From: Heliopora coerulea
Lineage: Eukaryota; Cnidaria; Anthozoa; Scleralcyonacea; Helioporidae
DNA length: 64,000 nt
Reading direction: 5' to 3'
Assembly: GCA_030142905.1 (NCBI GenBank)
Contig: JASJOG010000082.1
Coordinates: 960,001 to 1,024,000 of the forward strand
A program made the translations under genes and the position numbers. Below are positions 44,011 through 55,500 of the stretch, piece by piece (positions within the stretch are counted from its first letter, which is position 1; each line of letters begins with the position of its first letter). The notes beneath the pieces were generated by a model, which saw only the letters and a list, made by a program, of their open reading frames with translations, was not told the DNA's origin and made no database searches.

Positions 44011-45520
44011 GATTTTAACTTTTAATTAACTTGTACAAACAGTATATAAGGGATATATAAAGTTTGCAATGTTTGTATTGTGACAAAGGGGTAGTACCCC
44101 AAAATGTAGGTTTTTATTGAAGATTTTTTAAAGAGTTTTAGCTGAAAAAAAAATATTATTGATGTAAAAAAAAATATTATTGATATTATTGATGGTGAAC
44201 TTGATTTGGTGAATGCCTTTAAGAGCAATGGTAACCCAGAAAATCATATTACATTAACTACAAATTCATCTACAAAATCCTCTGTAGCTAAAAATTAAGT
44301 AGGAGCAAGATCACATTAATTGGGATCAATCAAAGTTGATGACAAGTATCATCAAACTCTTCATCATCAAGTTTGAGAGTCCACTGAAGTTTTCAAACAC
44401 AACACATCAACACAAGATAGCTACCCACTGATTGAAGTTTGGACACCTGTAACTCATAAATCATATATCTCATAAATAAGTTATATGTAGTCACAATAAG
44501 TTTTCACTGGTTAAAATGAAATTCTAATGATAATATGAAATCTTACAAACAATCAAACATAGCTCATATCATGCAAACACATACTACATGCTTGTGTCAT
44601 TGACGAATTTTGTTGATGCTGTCAAATACCATTAGTCATGCTATGAAGATGTCCTGAACAAAGGGGATGATAGCTCAACAGATTAAAGACAAAAATACAT
44701 GGTAGTAAATACAAATATCTTGAGATAAATCTGTTACTACATGTAAAGTTTCAAAGAACGCAGATTGTATTTACTGCCATGGAAGGTTATCTCATACTCT
44801 CATGTTGCTGAGTTTGTCCACAGTTTATTAGCATTCTGTTAATGATGCAATTATTTGCATGACCAAGGAAGAGAAAACAAAAAGCCAGAACACTAGCTTA
44901 AGTAATTATCAGAGTATCAGTCACCTACAAAACATTTTTTCAAGACTGGGACAGAGGCATACCAAGGTTTTAAGCTTTTTGTAGTTGTTTGCACACGTTG
45001 CTCTAGTGGCAATTGTTAATAAAGAAACACCAGCTACTTCCACATTTTTATCACAAAAAGAAGAATCAATGGTCATGGAGAGAAGCCATCAGCTTTAACA
45101 TGATGAAGATAAAAGGACAAAAATAATGTGGTAAGGTAATGACGACAGTATAAAAATATGCAATAAAACAGAAAACACAGAGCAATAACTTCAGTAATTA
45201 TTGGAGTATTATTGGTTGTCTACTACCTCTAAGCATTTCATATTTAAAAAGGTAGGTAACCAACATCATAAATGCTCTCCAATCCAAATGTTCTCCTGCT
45301 AGTTTTTTTCTTGTAAATTGGTTTTGCTGGTGTTTGAAACAACCACGATGCTTATCAAATTGTTTGACTGGACTGTTCTGGAATATATTTTAAGTTGTCT
45401 AAATATATTTTATTGGGGGGATGGATAAATTCCCCAAAGGGGAGTGAAATCCCTAGGGGACGAAATCCCCGTGATACCGGCTTCGTGTGACGCAGAACAT
45501 TTGGGTACGAATTCGGATGT
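44011..45520. other. No gene or clear repeat seen
   Basis: AT-rich sequence. A short open stretch near 44160-44300 (GELDLVNAFKSNGNPENHI) is of unknown meaning. Nothing else stands out. Confidence 0.4.
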
Positions 45521-45529
45521 GTGACTAAG

Positions 45530-46795
45530 GGGCTTTTTACATGATTCCGAATCGAATTTCATTCAGGATTGAAGTCATACCGGTTATATTAAAATCATTT
45601 TGACTGTTTACATGAATCCTGAATGAAATTTAACTCATTCCGGATTGTGTTCATACCGGCTCTCATTCTGGAATGAAATGTCATTTGGGATTAAAATTTC
45701 GTTCCCTTCTCATGTAAAGGCACTGCAAGCTTTCACTCCAAACTGGAAGACGTGACCTGGAGGCGGTGGCGTAGCCAGAAAGCAAATGTTATGTGGGCAC
45801 AAGATGGGCACAGGTGTCAACATTTCTTGGTAGTTTTTTAGTTATTACACTACTAGCAAAAGGCACGAGGCACGCCCTCGAGATATTTTGCAGTATTTGA
45901 ACCCAATAACACTTCTGCACTTACTGCTATTATTATTATGTTTCCTCTGGCTTCTCAACATCACCCCTAGGCTCGCTTGACTCGGGCTTGGTGTTACCAC
46001 TTTTTGTCCTTCTCTTTTTATTCGGATTTATTTCACAATAGTAGAACAACGACAATTGCCTTGCTGCCATATTTACACGTAAACATTTTACTCGTGATCG
46101 CCCACTAACACATACCTTAGCGGTGACAGTCAAAAACATTGTTTTACTTCATCTTGCAGGGATATATTTTTACGAAATAATTAACATTTATGTGGAAATT
46201 ATACTAATACTTGGACTTTATGTAAACAAAACAATTATATTTAATCTTTGTAGTGACTATACTCTATACTTTGCCAAATATGAGATAGATTTGTCAGCAA
46301 TACTTCACCCGGGCATAAGCAGGTTTCACCCGACCACAGGCCCTGGTAGGCCCGGTGTAGCTACGTCACTGCCTGGAGGACTGCAACCACAGAGTAAATG
46401 ATCTGCAACAAACAATGTATGCGTGCTTTTAACATATACAGACGACAACATAGTGGAAATATCAGCTTAAACCTCAGTATGTCTGTGAACGAACGATGGA
46501 ATTGGGACAGCGAAAAAAAAAAACAGAAGGTTTTCGGCAGACGTCAAGGCTTTTGAAAGGCTAAAGTTGGGAAGATGACTAGAATAGGACTCTAATTAGG
46601 TTTTGATGCTACAACATGTTGGAATCAAGCGTAAATCGCTGAAAGAAACATACTGGCTCGAATATTATCGGTTGCCAGCTTGAAATTTCAGGTTTCACGC
46701 GCTGTTCGGTCCGGAGATACAATTCGTATGTAAGCATGGTTTGAATTCACTTTCAATCCGGAATGAAAATCCGAATTCATGTAAACACCCTCTAA
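45530..46795. mobile_element. Inverted-repeat element with a nested second element
   Basis: The left end 'ggctttttacatgattccga' and the complement of the right end 'gggtgtttacatgaattcgg' are imperfect inverted repeats over about 45 bp, each with ATTCAGGATTGAA or ATTCCGGATTGAA. Inside, GGCGGTGGCGTAGCCAG at 45760 and the complement of the sequence near 46375 (GGCAGTGACGTAGCTACACC) form a second pair of ends, typical of hAT-like MITEs. No transposase is visible. Confidence 0.55.
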
Positions 46796-47084
46796 AAAGG
46801 AACAGAAAAGCACGTCCTTGAGTTGACTAACTCAACTTTTCCCGATTGTCACCGATTCACCCTAGCAGATAAGAGAGAAGTTCATCAAGGGCTGCGCCGT
46901 TCCTTCGAGAAAAGCTGTGGAGGTTAATTTGGAATCTCTGTTACGTCTAAGAAAGCTGTAACCGTGTAACGCAGAGGCCATTTTACCAGTAGAAGATAAA
47001 GCTTCAGCTCGAAACTACAAAACAAGAAACGTAACCCAGAAGTCTCACTTGGGGGTGCAATGTGGCCTCGTTTTCCATTGCGCA

Positions 47085-47142
47085 TGTCCGGGATCCGCCA
47101 TGTTGGCAGCCAGATAACTCCAGCCAGGTAACAAGGAACATA
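47085..47142. repeat. Promoter-like repeat, inverted copy at 50210-50262
   Basis: CCGCCATGTTGGCAGCCAGATAACT here matches in reverse 'agttatctggctgtcaacatggcgg' at 50225-50250. It contains GCCATGTTGG, similar to a YY1 site, directly before a possible first exon. Confidence 0.6.
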
Positions 47143-48821
47143 ATGGCGAGAAACCAGCTTGGATCACTAAAACGGCTTTATCTGGAACTTAACGGCTTTA
47201 ATATGTCCCAGAGGAAAGGTGAGAGATTAATTTTATCATAATTAAAAGGCGTATAAAGAAATTTTCCGTGACATATTCATTAGTTAGGAGTGGTCATTTG
47301 TTCGCTTACCCTATCCTATTACTCGGATTTCACACTCGAAATCGTCTTGCAGCACACTCATGCTCGAATTAATTTCAGTTTTTACGTGTTCATTGTAGCT
47401 ATATTTTCGTGCTGATACCAAATCTAGCTTGTTGATTGCGTGTCACCTTGGTTTTGGTTTTTAAATAACTTCAAAATCAAAGTAAAACATGCTCTGAGCC
47501 TTTGTTCATGTAAAATTTTGTATTTCTTGCCTAAAGATAGAGAAAAATGTGCCTCAAAATGTTTGCTGCTCCGCAGACTTCAATGCACAATTAAGCTCCA
47601 CAATCAATTTGTGGAAGGAGAAATTTTTAGGTTGAACTTTAAAGGTGAAAGCGATTAATTGAGAGAGCATTTTACATGTAATACCTTGGCTCATCCTTGT
47701 CTTGAACCAATTTGAACTTCCAACTGGTACTCATGTCTTGTCTTCACTTCAACCGAGAATTACAAATAGAATTATTCAGAAAAAACGTATGGCATTGATT
47801 TGTTTTTATTGTAATTTTTAGTTGATAAATCTGGTCTGGTGTTTTGAATCTCTCCATGAGGAGGCTGCTTTGAGGAAGCAAGGTTTATGCATTGAAGAAA
47901 GGGATGACAGCACAAATTAGATATTGCAATATTTAATAAAAAAGTCATCACAGTTCTTTAAACATGAATTCAATGATTGTGTAACTCCATGTTGATTTTC
48001 AGTAGATTGTAACAAACATGAAGATGCATTATTAAAGGGATCTGTAGTGATCTACTGCATGCTTCCCAATGTGACTCCAATAATTAGTAAAAATATTTAG
48101 TGTATGCCTTCCTGTAGCATGGCAGAGACTTGAATGATTTCAATGTTGCATGGGAATTGTTAACTTAGATAGGTATCCTTTTCTCTGTCATTGCTGTGCA
48201 TGCAAAACATGTTATATGCAGGATCTGAATCAGTATAAGAAAAACTAATTTGAAAGTGGCCTATCAGCTTTTCATGTGAAGCTATCCTGTGAGTTTGTTT
48301 TCACATCTTTTTGTGATTATGCCTTCCAGTAGATTTATATGTAAAATTCTACAAAAATAAAGTTAGTAAATTAAAATGAATGAAGAACTGGGCTGGTTAT
48401 TAGAATAATGAAAAAACGACCCACTGTACTGTAGCTACATCCCCTGGATGTACAATATTTCTGCGGAAGTTTCTGCACAGAAATAACTGCTCACTTTATT
48501 AAAGATCAACACTTTCTTCTTCATAAGAAAGGATAGGCACAAGAACTCAAGCAGGACATCATTGGTAACAAGTGCTACATGTAATCAGCATAATGGAGGG
48601 AAAATTTACATATTAAAGTGGGAAGTAAAAAGGAAGAGATTCAAATTAATTCACTGTAGCCACAGTATATTGTTTCTTAAATCAGCATTTTTGTTTAACA
48701 AAATATATAACAATGACTAAACTTTGCAGATGGAAGAAAACCTCCTGCCCCAATTTGGCAACAGACGTTCCTACTTGGCAACGATTTCTTTCTATTGTCA
48801 AATCCCTCTTATCAAACTTAG
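47143..48821 (+). CDS. Possible small two-exon gene, unrecognised
   Basis: A possible exon 1 (47143-47218) opens MARNQLGSLKRLYLELNGF and ends AAAG|gtgaga. A possible exon 2 (48730-48821) follows tttgcag and continues in phase with DGRKPPAPIWQQTFLL to TAG, giving about 55 residues. Other frames in exon 2 are also open for a while (one reads PTWQRFLSIVKSLLSN), so the frame choice is weak. The upstream GCCATGTTGG motif fits a TATA-less promoter. No known domain. It may be a retained piece of a broken gene. Confidence 0.3.
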
Positions 48822-49677
48822 TGATGAAAGAGAAAAATGTCAGCACAAACATGACCAACATCCATCTCTGACCATTGAATGCAGTAATATTTCAGTTGCA
48901 GTTGCACTACTTGCAAAGTATTGCAGCCCTGGTGTTAACCAATACATAGATTACGGACATAAATGTAAGTTTGTGTGCATAGGATATAAGGCACAATTTT
49001 TTCAGGGCATAAATTAAGACAAGCAATTTGGGAGCATGTTCAGAAAAGCCTTCGTGGTTGCGCCACTGTTAGACAATCGTGAGAACATTTTAAATAAAGC
49101 TGAGAAATGTTTTTATTATGAAAAAGCTGCTTGGAAATTTAGGAATACAAAATACATAAACCTTTGCACTGAATCAAAACAGTGGAGTTATTTGAAACAT
49201 TCAATACAGATGAGTGTTGACAGAGGCCAAGTGTTAAAGCAAGTTGGAGTTCTAATTTAAGGAATTAAAGCAGTTTTATTATGATTAAGAAAAAGAGTAC
49301 CCCACCACAGTTGGTATAAACGTGAAGCCTGCTTTCGACATTTTATCGTTAACAGCGAGAATAATCCAGTAAAAGTCGCTCGTCCGACGAGTATCATGCA
49401 AGTCGCTGACGTGGTGATCCGTGAAAGATAATGAAGAATTATCCGTTTTCCATTTAGTAAATTACCTTAGAAGTACAATGATATTGCTAAGATACCCTTC
49501 TTCTAGACGTGCCAGCCGTAAAAGAAAAATCGGCCTCAAAACGTTTGAAATACAGCAGTTCACATGATCCGAACCCGCTTTTCGCCATTATTTTTGTTGT
49601 TATTGTGGTAGCTTGGTAGATTATAATGTTCTTAATACGTACGCTTTTAAGCTATTCTCTCAGAAAAACTTTTCTGA

Positions 49678-49749
49678 GTCCCTGACGGGAATCGAACCCG
49701 TAACCTTCTGATCGCCGGTGAGATGCTCTAACCATTGAGCTACACAGAC
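49678..49749 (-). ncRNA. tRNA-like sequence (Ala-GGC-like), probably not functional
   Basis: Reverse complement of the copy at 49814-49885, with the same A-box, B-box and stem features. It lies in the left arm of the palindrome. Confidence 0.5.
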
Positions 49750-49813
49750 TCAGATGGTGAGCGAAGGTTACATACGAACCAGTTGACAAATGTAACCTTC
49801 GCTCACCATCTGA

Positions 49814-49885
49814 GTCTGTGTAGCTCAATGGTTAGAGCATCTCACCGGCGATCAGAAGGTTACGGGTTCGATTCCCGTCAGGGAC
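49814..49885 (+). ncRNA. tRNA-like sequence (Ala-GGC-like), probably not functional
   Basis: 72 bases fold as a cloverleaf: acceptor GTCTGTG/CAGGGAC with one G-G mismatch, D-stem GCTC/GAGC, an anticodon arm with loop CCGGCGA, and a T-arm ACGGG-TTCGATT-CCCGT. The A box (TAGCTCAATGGTTAGAGC) and B box (GGGTTCGATTCCC) are good. The invariant U33 is C and the anticodon stem has a C-C mismatch, so a working tRNA is doubtful. A tRNA-derived repeat unit is more likely. Confidence 0.55.
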
Positions 49886-50036
49886 TCAGAAACGTTTTTC
49901 TGAGAATAGCTTGAGAGCGTACGTATTAAGAACATTATAATCTACCAAGCTACCACAATAACATCATTGATTAGTACTGTAATAATAGACGACATATTGA
50001 GACTCGCAGACTGGCAAGTACATATGTCTACCATCC

Positions 50037-50210
50037 ATACGAACCAGTTCACAAATGTAACCTTCGCTCACCATCTGAGTCTGTGTAGCTCAATGGTTAG
50101 AGCATTTCACCGGCGATCAGAAGGTTACGGGTTCGATTCCCGTCAGGGACTCAGAAAAGTTTTTCTGAGAGAATAGCTTGAGAGCGTACGTATTAAGAAC
50201 ATTATTTTTG
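50037..50210. repeat. Third copy of the tRNA-like repeat unit
   Basis: Direct copy of the right arm of the palindrome plus its spacer (cgaaccagttcacaaatgtaac). It differs at a handful of bases from 49774-49945. Confidence 0.88.
50079..50150 (+). ncRNA. tRNA-like sequence, third copy
   Basis: Same as 49814-49885 except a T in the anticodon stem (ATTTCACC instead of ATCTCACC). Confidence 0.5.
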
Positions 50211-50294
50211 TTGTTGACCTGTCCGCAGTTATCTGGCTGTCAACATGGCGGCCAAGATGCGCGGCACGACATGCGCGAGGACAAAAACTTCAAA

Positions 50295-50410
50295 GCTTCC
50301 GACGCTAGTGAGACTTCTGGTCCACTGATCTGAAAAATAGGACTGGATAGAGCAACTATTGTTCAAAAAGTGAAGCCGGAAGTCAACCGTGGCGGCCATA
50401 TTGGAGTGAC
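50295..50410. repeat. Dispersed repeat, inverted copy at 57360-57475
   Basis: 'ctgatctgaaaaataggactgg', 'tagagcaac' and GCCATATTGGAGTGACCAC occur in this order here and in reverse orientation at 57360-57475. GCGGCCATATTGG resembles a YY1 site. Confidence 0.75.
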
Positions 50411-51402
50411 CACTTTTCAAGGTGCGCCGTATATTTTGTATAGGTTACATCGAAGAAATTGGAGGAGAACTTTCAAGGTGTGTAGGTTCTTGGCGTATAA
50501 TTGTCAAATTTTAAATGAAAACATGCCAAGGAGAGACAATGTCCTTCAATTTGCCCGATTTTCTATAAAATTACTGATTTCCCCGTGATAAATAATCGAC
50601 TATTGAGCAACGAGTGATCGTGTGCTGGTGGTGTGTACTGCATTTCGAGATCTACTGCATAGTCTACGTACTGTGGAGGCCAGAGATTTTTCCTTTTACA
50701 GTGCCCGGTTTTATGGATGGAAAAGGCCGTGGTTGTTTGGCGTTCCCAAGCCAAAAACTTTTGATAGATTCAAGAAGGTTTCATGGGCCACATCTAGACA
50801 GCAAGCTGCCAATTGAAGATTCCTGGGCTGTACTATGACATGTAATTTGTTAAACTGGTCTCCAGTATGCTAAAGCAATTTATTAACAGTTTTACCACAA
50901 TTCACAGGTGGCTGTTTCAGTTATGCTTGCTTCATTGATATTTGGATTTTTAAACTTTGATGAACCTTTAAATGAACTGCTCTGCACAGTCATTTGAAAC
51001 AGGAAAATGTTTCTCAGGATAAGAATTACATTTGGTAAAAAATATTTGTACTTTGCACATATTTGCAATATAATGTTTTAATGCCATTGCTTTAGCAATT
51101 TTTAAAGAAATATACCATTGAAATAGATATTGATGGTATTTGAGGCAAATTTTGCTTTGATAACACTTGACATTTAAAGGTGTCTAAAGGTTTAGTTATA
51201 TGAACTAATTTTAATTTTTCAATGCAGTTGTGTTTAGAGTTGTGCTGAAACTGTTTTGCTGTTGATCTATAAAACGAATTGTACAAGTTCAATTCAAATA
51301 TACACAATAAAAGCAACCAACCACCTTGTTCTAACTGATGTTGCATTTTGGTTTGTGAGAAAAGTAGCTCATTCAGAGGGGTGCCATGAATTTGACATTT
51401 AA

Positions 51403-52170
51403 CTAAGGGTGAAGATATTTTTTAGTGAGTTTGTAAAGTTTAAGTTTGTCTTCTGTTAATGTTGATTCTTGAAGTGCCATAGTTCTTTCCTCAAACTGTG
51501 TAAGTTGTTCACTTGTTAAAGCAGGACTAGTTGGTGGAATGTCTACTGAACTGTCATCAAGTGGGATAGGTCCATCCCAGTCAATACCATACTTGTCAGT
51601 TACTCCAGTAGGATTGGTACCTTCTTCAGATGTCATCAATGACCCTTGGACCCAAAACTGAAGGGGTGTATAGTTGTTTGCTGTGGACATGGGATGTCTT
51701 AACCACGCAGCAGACCATTCATCCAAACAATGGTTCATGTGATGAAGGAATGCATAATGTAAGCACTATAAGTCATTCTCTGCTTAATACTCCAAGATAT
51801 TCAGATCCTCCATTAATGAAAACAGATTGTGACAATTGTTTAAAACATCCTTAAATACATCCCACCAGAGGTGCTCAATTTGTTGATTGTGCATTCTCTT
51901 ACCCACAAGAACTGACCCCTTACCTGGACCACAAGTGTTTAACTTATTCTTGACAACATCCACATTTTCACTTCCCTAACATCACACCTGGTTCTGGAGG
52001 GCAATCCCCAGTTTTCTACTGCTTTTATGAAATTTTAGAATACTGTGGCAGCTTCATTGTTAGCACTGCAGGGTAAATACACAGGTGTGAAGCCATCCTC
52101 ACACCCGTGAACAAAACACAATTTGACAAGTTTATGATTGCCATCAAAATCTGTTAGCATGTTCGTTTGT
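51403..52170 (-). pseudogene. Integrase-core (rve-like) transposon protein remnant
   Basis: On the minus strand from 52170 one reads, with frameshifts, DGNHKLVKLCFVHGCEDG (first catalytic Asp region), VYLPCSANNEAATVF, an NVDVVKN stretch, GPGKGSVLVGKRMHNQQIEH (catalytic Glu region), LWWDVFKDVL and, in the intact last frame 51403-51738, MNHCLDEWSAAW, TANNYTPLQFWVQG. The pattern matches the integrase-core proteins common as decayed repeats in coral and fish genomes. Several frame breaks. Outside the hAT-like transposon that follows. Confidence 0.75.
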
Positions 52171-52239
52171 CTTTCTGCCCTGCTCAACGTACCAGCTACT
52201 CACACGCACATGAAATTTTGCTAGGTGATGATAATAGTA

Positions 52240-52545
52240 CAACACTACATAATGCCACAGTGCATGATAATATCGAAACATTGCAAAATAATACTGAAAC
52301 AGTGCCTAATAATAACAAATCGGTACAAATAGTGAAACATTGCACAATAATAACGAAACAGTGTGTACCAATACAAACCAATGCTTTATAATAAAGAAAC
52401 AGCGCATAACAAAGCAGTGTATAATGATAACAAAGAAATGCAAATTAATAACTAGACATTGCATGATCATGATGAACTTGGGAATAATAACAACGAAAAA
52501 ACTGTATAATAATGAACCGGTAGATATTAACGAAACATAATAGTT
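52240..52545. repeat. Degenerate short tandem repeat, about 22-bp unit
   Basis: Variants of 'gaaacagtgcataataataac' recur about a dozen times. Both strands show long, meaningless open frames rich in Asn/Thr or Val/Cys/Phe. It abuts the left end of the hAT-like element. Confidence 0.65.
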
Positions 52546-52571
52546 TTGACGGTAATGACACCCCATACTTA

Positions 52572-55500
52572 CCAGGGTGCATTTTAAGTAAAGCTCACGC
52601 CGAAGATACGCCAGCTGCAAATTAGATTTGCGCCAACATGGTCAGTTTTAAATTATCCATGAAAAATCTTTGACAAACAAAACGCCAAGTACAGTGCTTG
52701 CAAATAAATGATTTCAAATTTTGTTTTAACAGTCTGTGTTCACTGTTTAGGGAGTTAAAAACTTAATGCAAACATCAACAAAATATATTAATGGTACAGT
52801 TCTCTTCTTCGGCAAATATCTGAATCCAGGCAAAGGAATACTGTACTTATGTACATTGGCATTCAGTATATGAATGTTTAATCAGCAGTGATCAGCGTTC
52901 ACGAGAAAGGGACATCGACCAGCATCAGAGTCCACCCTATCAACAACTTTCGAAACGCAATACTTTTCGTAAAAGAAAGCACGCTGCCTGTGTGGTCTCA
53001 TTTCATCGTCCCCTTTCAGGTACAATTGGACACTCTCCTTGATAATGAATTCGCAGTTCTTAAGAGATGGCAAACACCAATTAAGTTTTGTTCTTCTCGC
53101 AAGAGTTTGGTTTGTTTGTCCTCCAGATTGCTGTTGTGCCCTCATCGCACTGTAATAACTCTCTGCTATAGCTTCTGGCCCTCCTTTAGCCAAAACGACA
53201 TCTATAAGAGCGCATGACGGTGGCTTGGCAGTACCACACACTTCTTCATTCGAATAAAAAGACTTGTAGACACTCTGCTCATGGAGACGAACTTCAAATT
53301 ACTTGCCATTCGAAAATTCCAACTCGAAAAATGTGTCTAAAGCGTACGATTCTGAATGCACAGGCTGAAAGGAAACGAGCTGGGCATCTTGAGGCAGTGG
53401 CACTGGATTGTCACTGTCTCCTGTTTGGATGAACCATTCCGGACACAATAGTTTCCAGATTCCTGCCTTCACAGCCTCTTTAATTTGGCTCATGTATCTG
53501 AATGCTAATCGAGGGTCGAAATCCATACCAGACTCTTTGACATGAGCCATTTTGGAAACAGTGGCCAATACTGCTTTGCACTCCTCCACTCCGTAGCAGT
53601 CGTATTCTCCATCGGTTACATTCAATTCTAATTTCTCTTCAGAGATGCGGCAACAATGCAACTTTACCAGTGCAACTGTATCAAATACTTGCAGGACTGA
53701 AAGCGAAGGATCGGAGGTGACGGATTTAACCCTCTCTTCCAAACAGTTTTTTAAATCCAATGCTAATCGCTTGTGATCTGCGTGGATGTCCTCATCCTCT
53801 CTCAATTGCCAAGTGAATCGCTTATCTGACGCTTGACTTTCTTTATCCTTGGTGACAAGCCAACCCTCCAATAGTGTGACTCCTTGAAATTTAGCGCCGG
53901 GCCTGAGGTTATCCTTGACTTTATTTAAGCGTGGAAATGCCTGCGGATCACCTTGAGAAGCCTTGGAAAGCTGCCCTTCTACTATTGGCCACAGTAACTT
54001 TAACTTCCAAATAGGAGTGTCGAGTGATTGCATTCGTAGCATGAGATCAACGACCGGTTTTAACACATCAATGAAGGCAAGTAAATCTGCGATGAAATCC
54101 GACCCACCAATCATGTACTGCAGCTCTTCCTCTTCAGTTCGATTAGGATGCAGCAACTCGAATGCCTTCCAAAAAGACGCATAACTTTTCTTAATTTTTA
54201 ACCATTGATCAAATGATGAACTAGCAAACCGTTGACAAGCGTAGGAGACTGGTCTTCTGGAGGATTTATCAACAAGCTGAAGGAATGCGAAACCTTTACC
54301 GTTAGCTAAGAGCGCGTTGAAGACGTTGCACCGCTTCACGAACCTCCGAAATGCTTCACCTGTTGCTGTAGCAGAATCCTTCACACCAACCACGGCGAGG
54401 TTTAAAGCATGAGCGGAATCCCAGGTAACAGGAAGCGCTAAATCATCACCAAGATTATCCGCAATTCCAAAGATCTCGATCAGCTTCGCACGGAATCCAG
54501 ACGCTTGGTATGGGCCATCTGCAGACACACCACACAGCCGAGAAAGAACGTCCTTCGAAAAGTTGCTCTCAATAGCTTCAGTCAGCAGCTTCGCCAGTGT
54601 ATCATACGAGGCCACCTCAATATTGGTGTAAACAATAGGTGCATCAACTGGAATTGGGCAAGGAGTACCATTTTCGTCCCGTGCAACCACAAGAGCAGCT
54701 TGATTTGTTGTTCTAGATGGCGTAGCCTTATCCACAGTTGCCCATATATGAGGCGGAAGTTGCGTAGATGGTAGAGGACGATTCAACCAGTCATTAGTTC
54801 TTCGATTTACTGTTTTTTCTAAGCAATAGAGAACTTCGTTAAACTTATTACGGCCATGTCCAATATTCCCTACGTCAACTGAACAGCATGCTAGTAATGA
54901 GATTAATGTCTCAAAATGCAGTCCAGCTGCCCCAAGCTTAAGATCCGAAATAACTGCACGAAATATATTACTTGTGGTGGATGCTCTTCTCTTCTCACTC
55001 TCCTTCTCTCACTGATATACCTCCATTGACTTCTTATGAACCTTTGAACCATCTCCAATAAGACAGAGATGGTCGATGCACGACCTTTTTTGCCTGTACC
55101 ATATTGGGTTTCCCCCTTCAATTAAAAGCCGAGTGGTACTCTTATTTAGGAGTAGTCCAGAACAGATGTTACCATTTGAGGAAGGACTTAACTTGCGATG
55201 TGCTTCTAACGGACTTCAACGACCAAGGAAGGGCTTTCCGAATTGATGCAATTTATAGCAAGGCAAACAACGAAGTATGCCCGTTTCTGAATCTTCATCA
55301 TAAAAAAATTCTATTAACTCTGATGCACTGGTTAGATCGTAAATATTTTTTGCCTCGCGCATTTTAGTGATAGCCACTCGCACACTGTCATCCTCACACA
55401 ACATCTGCTCGACAGTTGCATGCTGCTTCCCAAATTGGTCAACCTTGAGAGACAACTTTTCAATTGCGTTCATTACATCATTAATCGACGTGGATGAAGA

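Larger units (their letters stand above)
49599..49963. repeat. Large palindrome, about 174-bp arms, with tRNA-like core
   Basis: Arms 49599-49773 and 49790-49963 are almost exact reverse complements, separated by 16 bp (acgaaccagttgacaa). Each arm carries a 72-base tRNA-like sequence (minus 49678-49749, plus 49814-49885) flanked by 'ctgagaatagcttgagagcg'-type sequence. A third copy in direct orientation follows at 50037-50210. Confidence 0.92.

Noticed and set aside
49678..50150. A functional cluster of three tRNA genes
   Set aside because: The cores sit inside a larger repeated unit, lack U33 and have mismatched anticodon and acceptor stems, so a tRNA-derived repeat is more likely.
52196..52620. 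Hydrophobic minus-strand frames that look like membrane proteins
   Set aside because: They arise from the 22-bp degenerate repeat.
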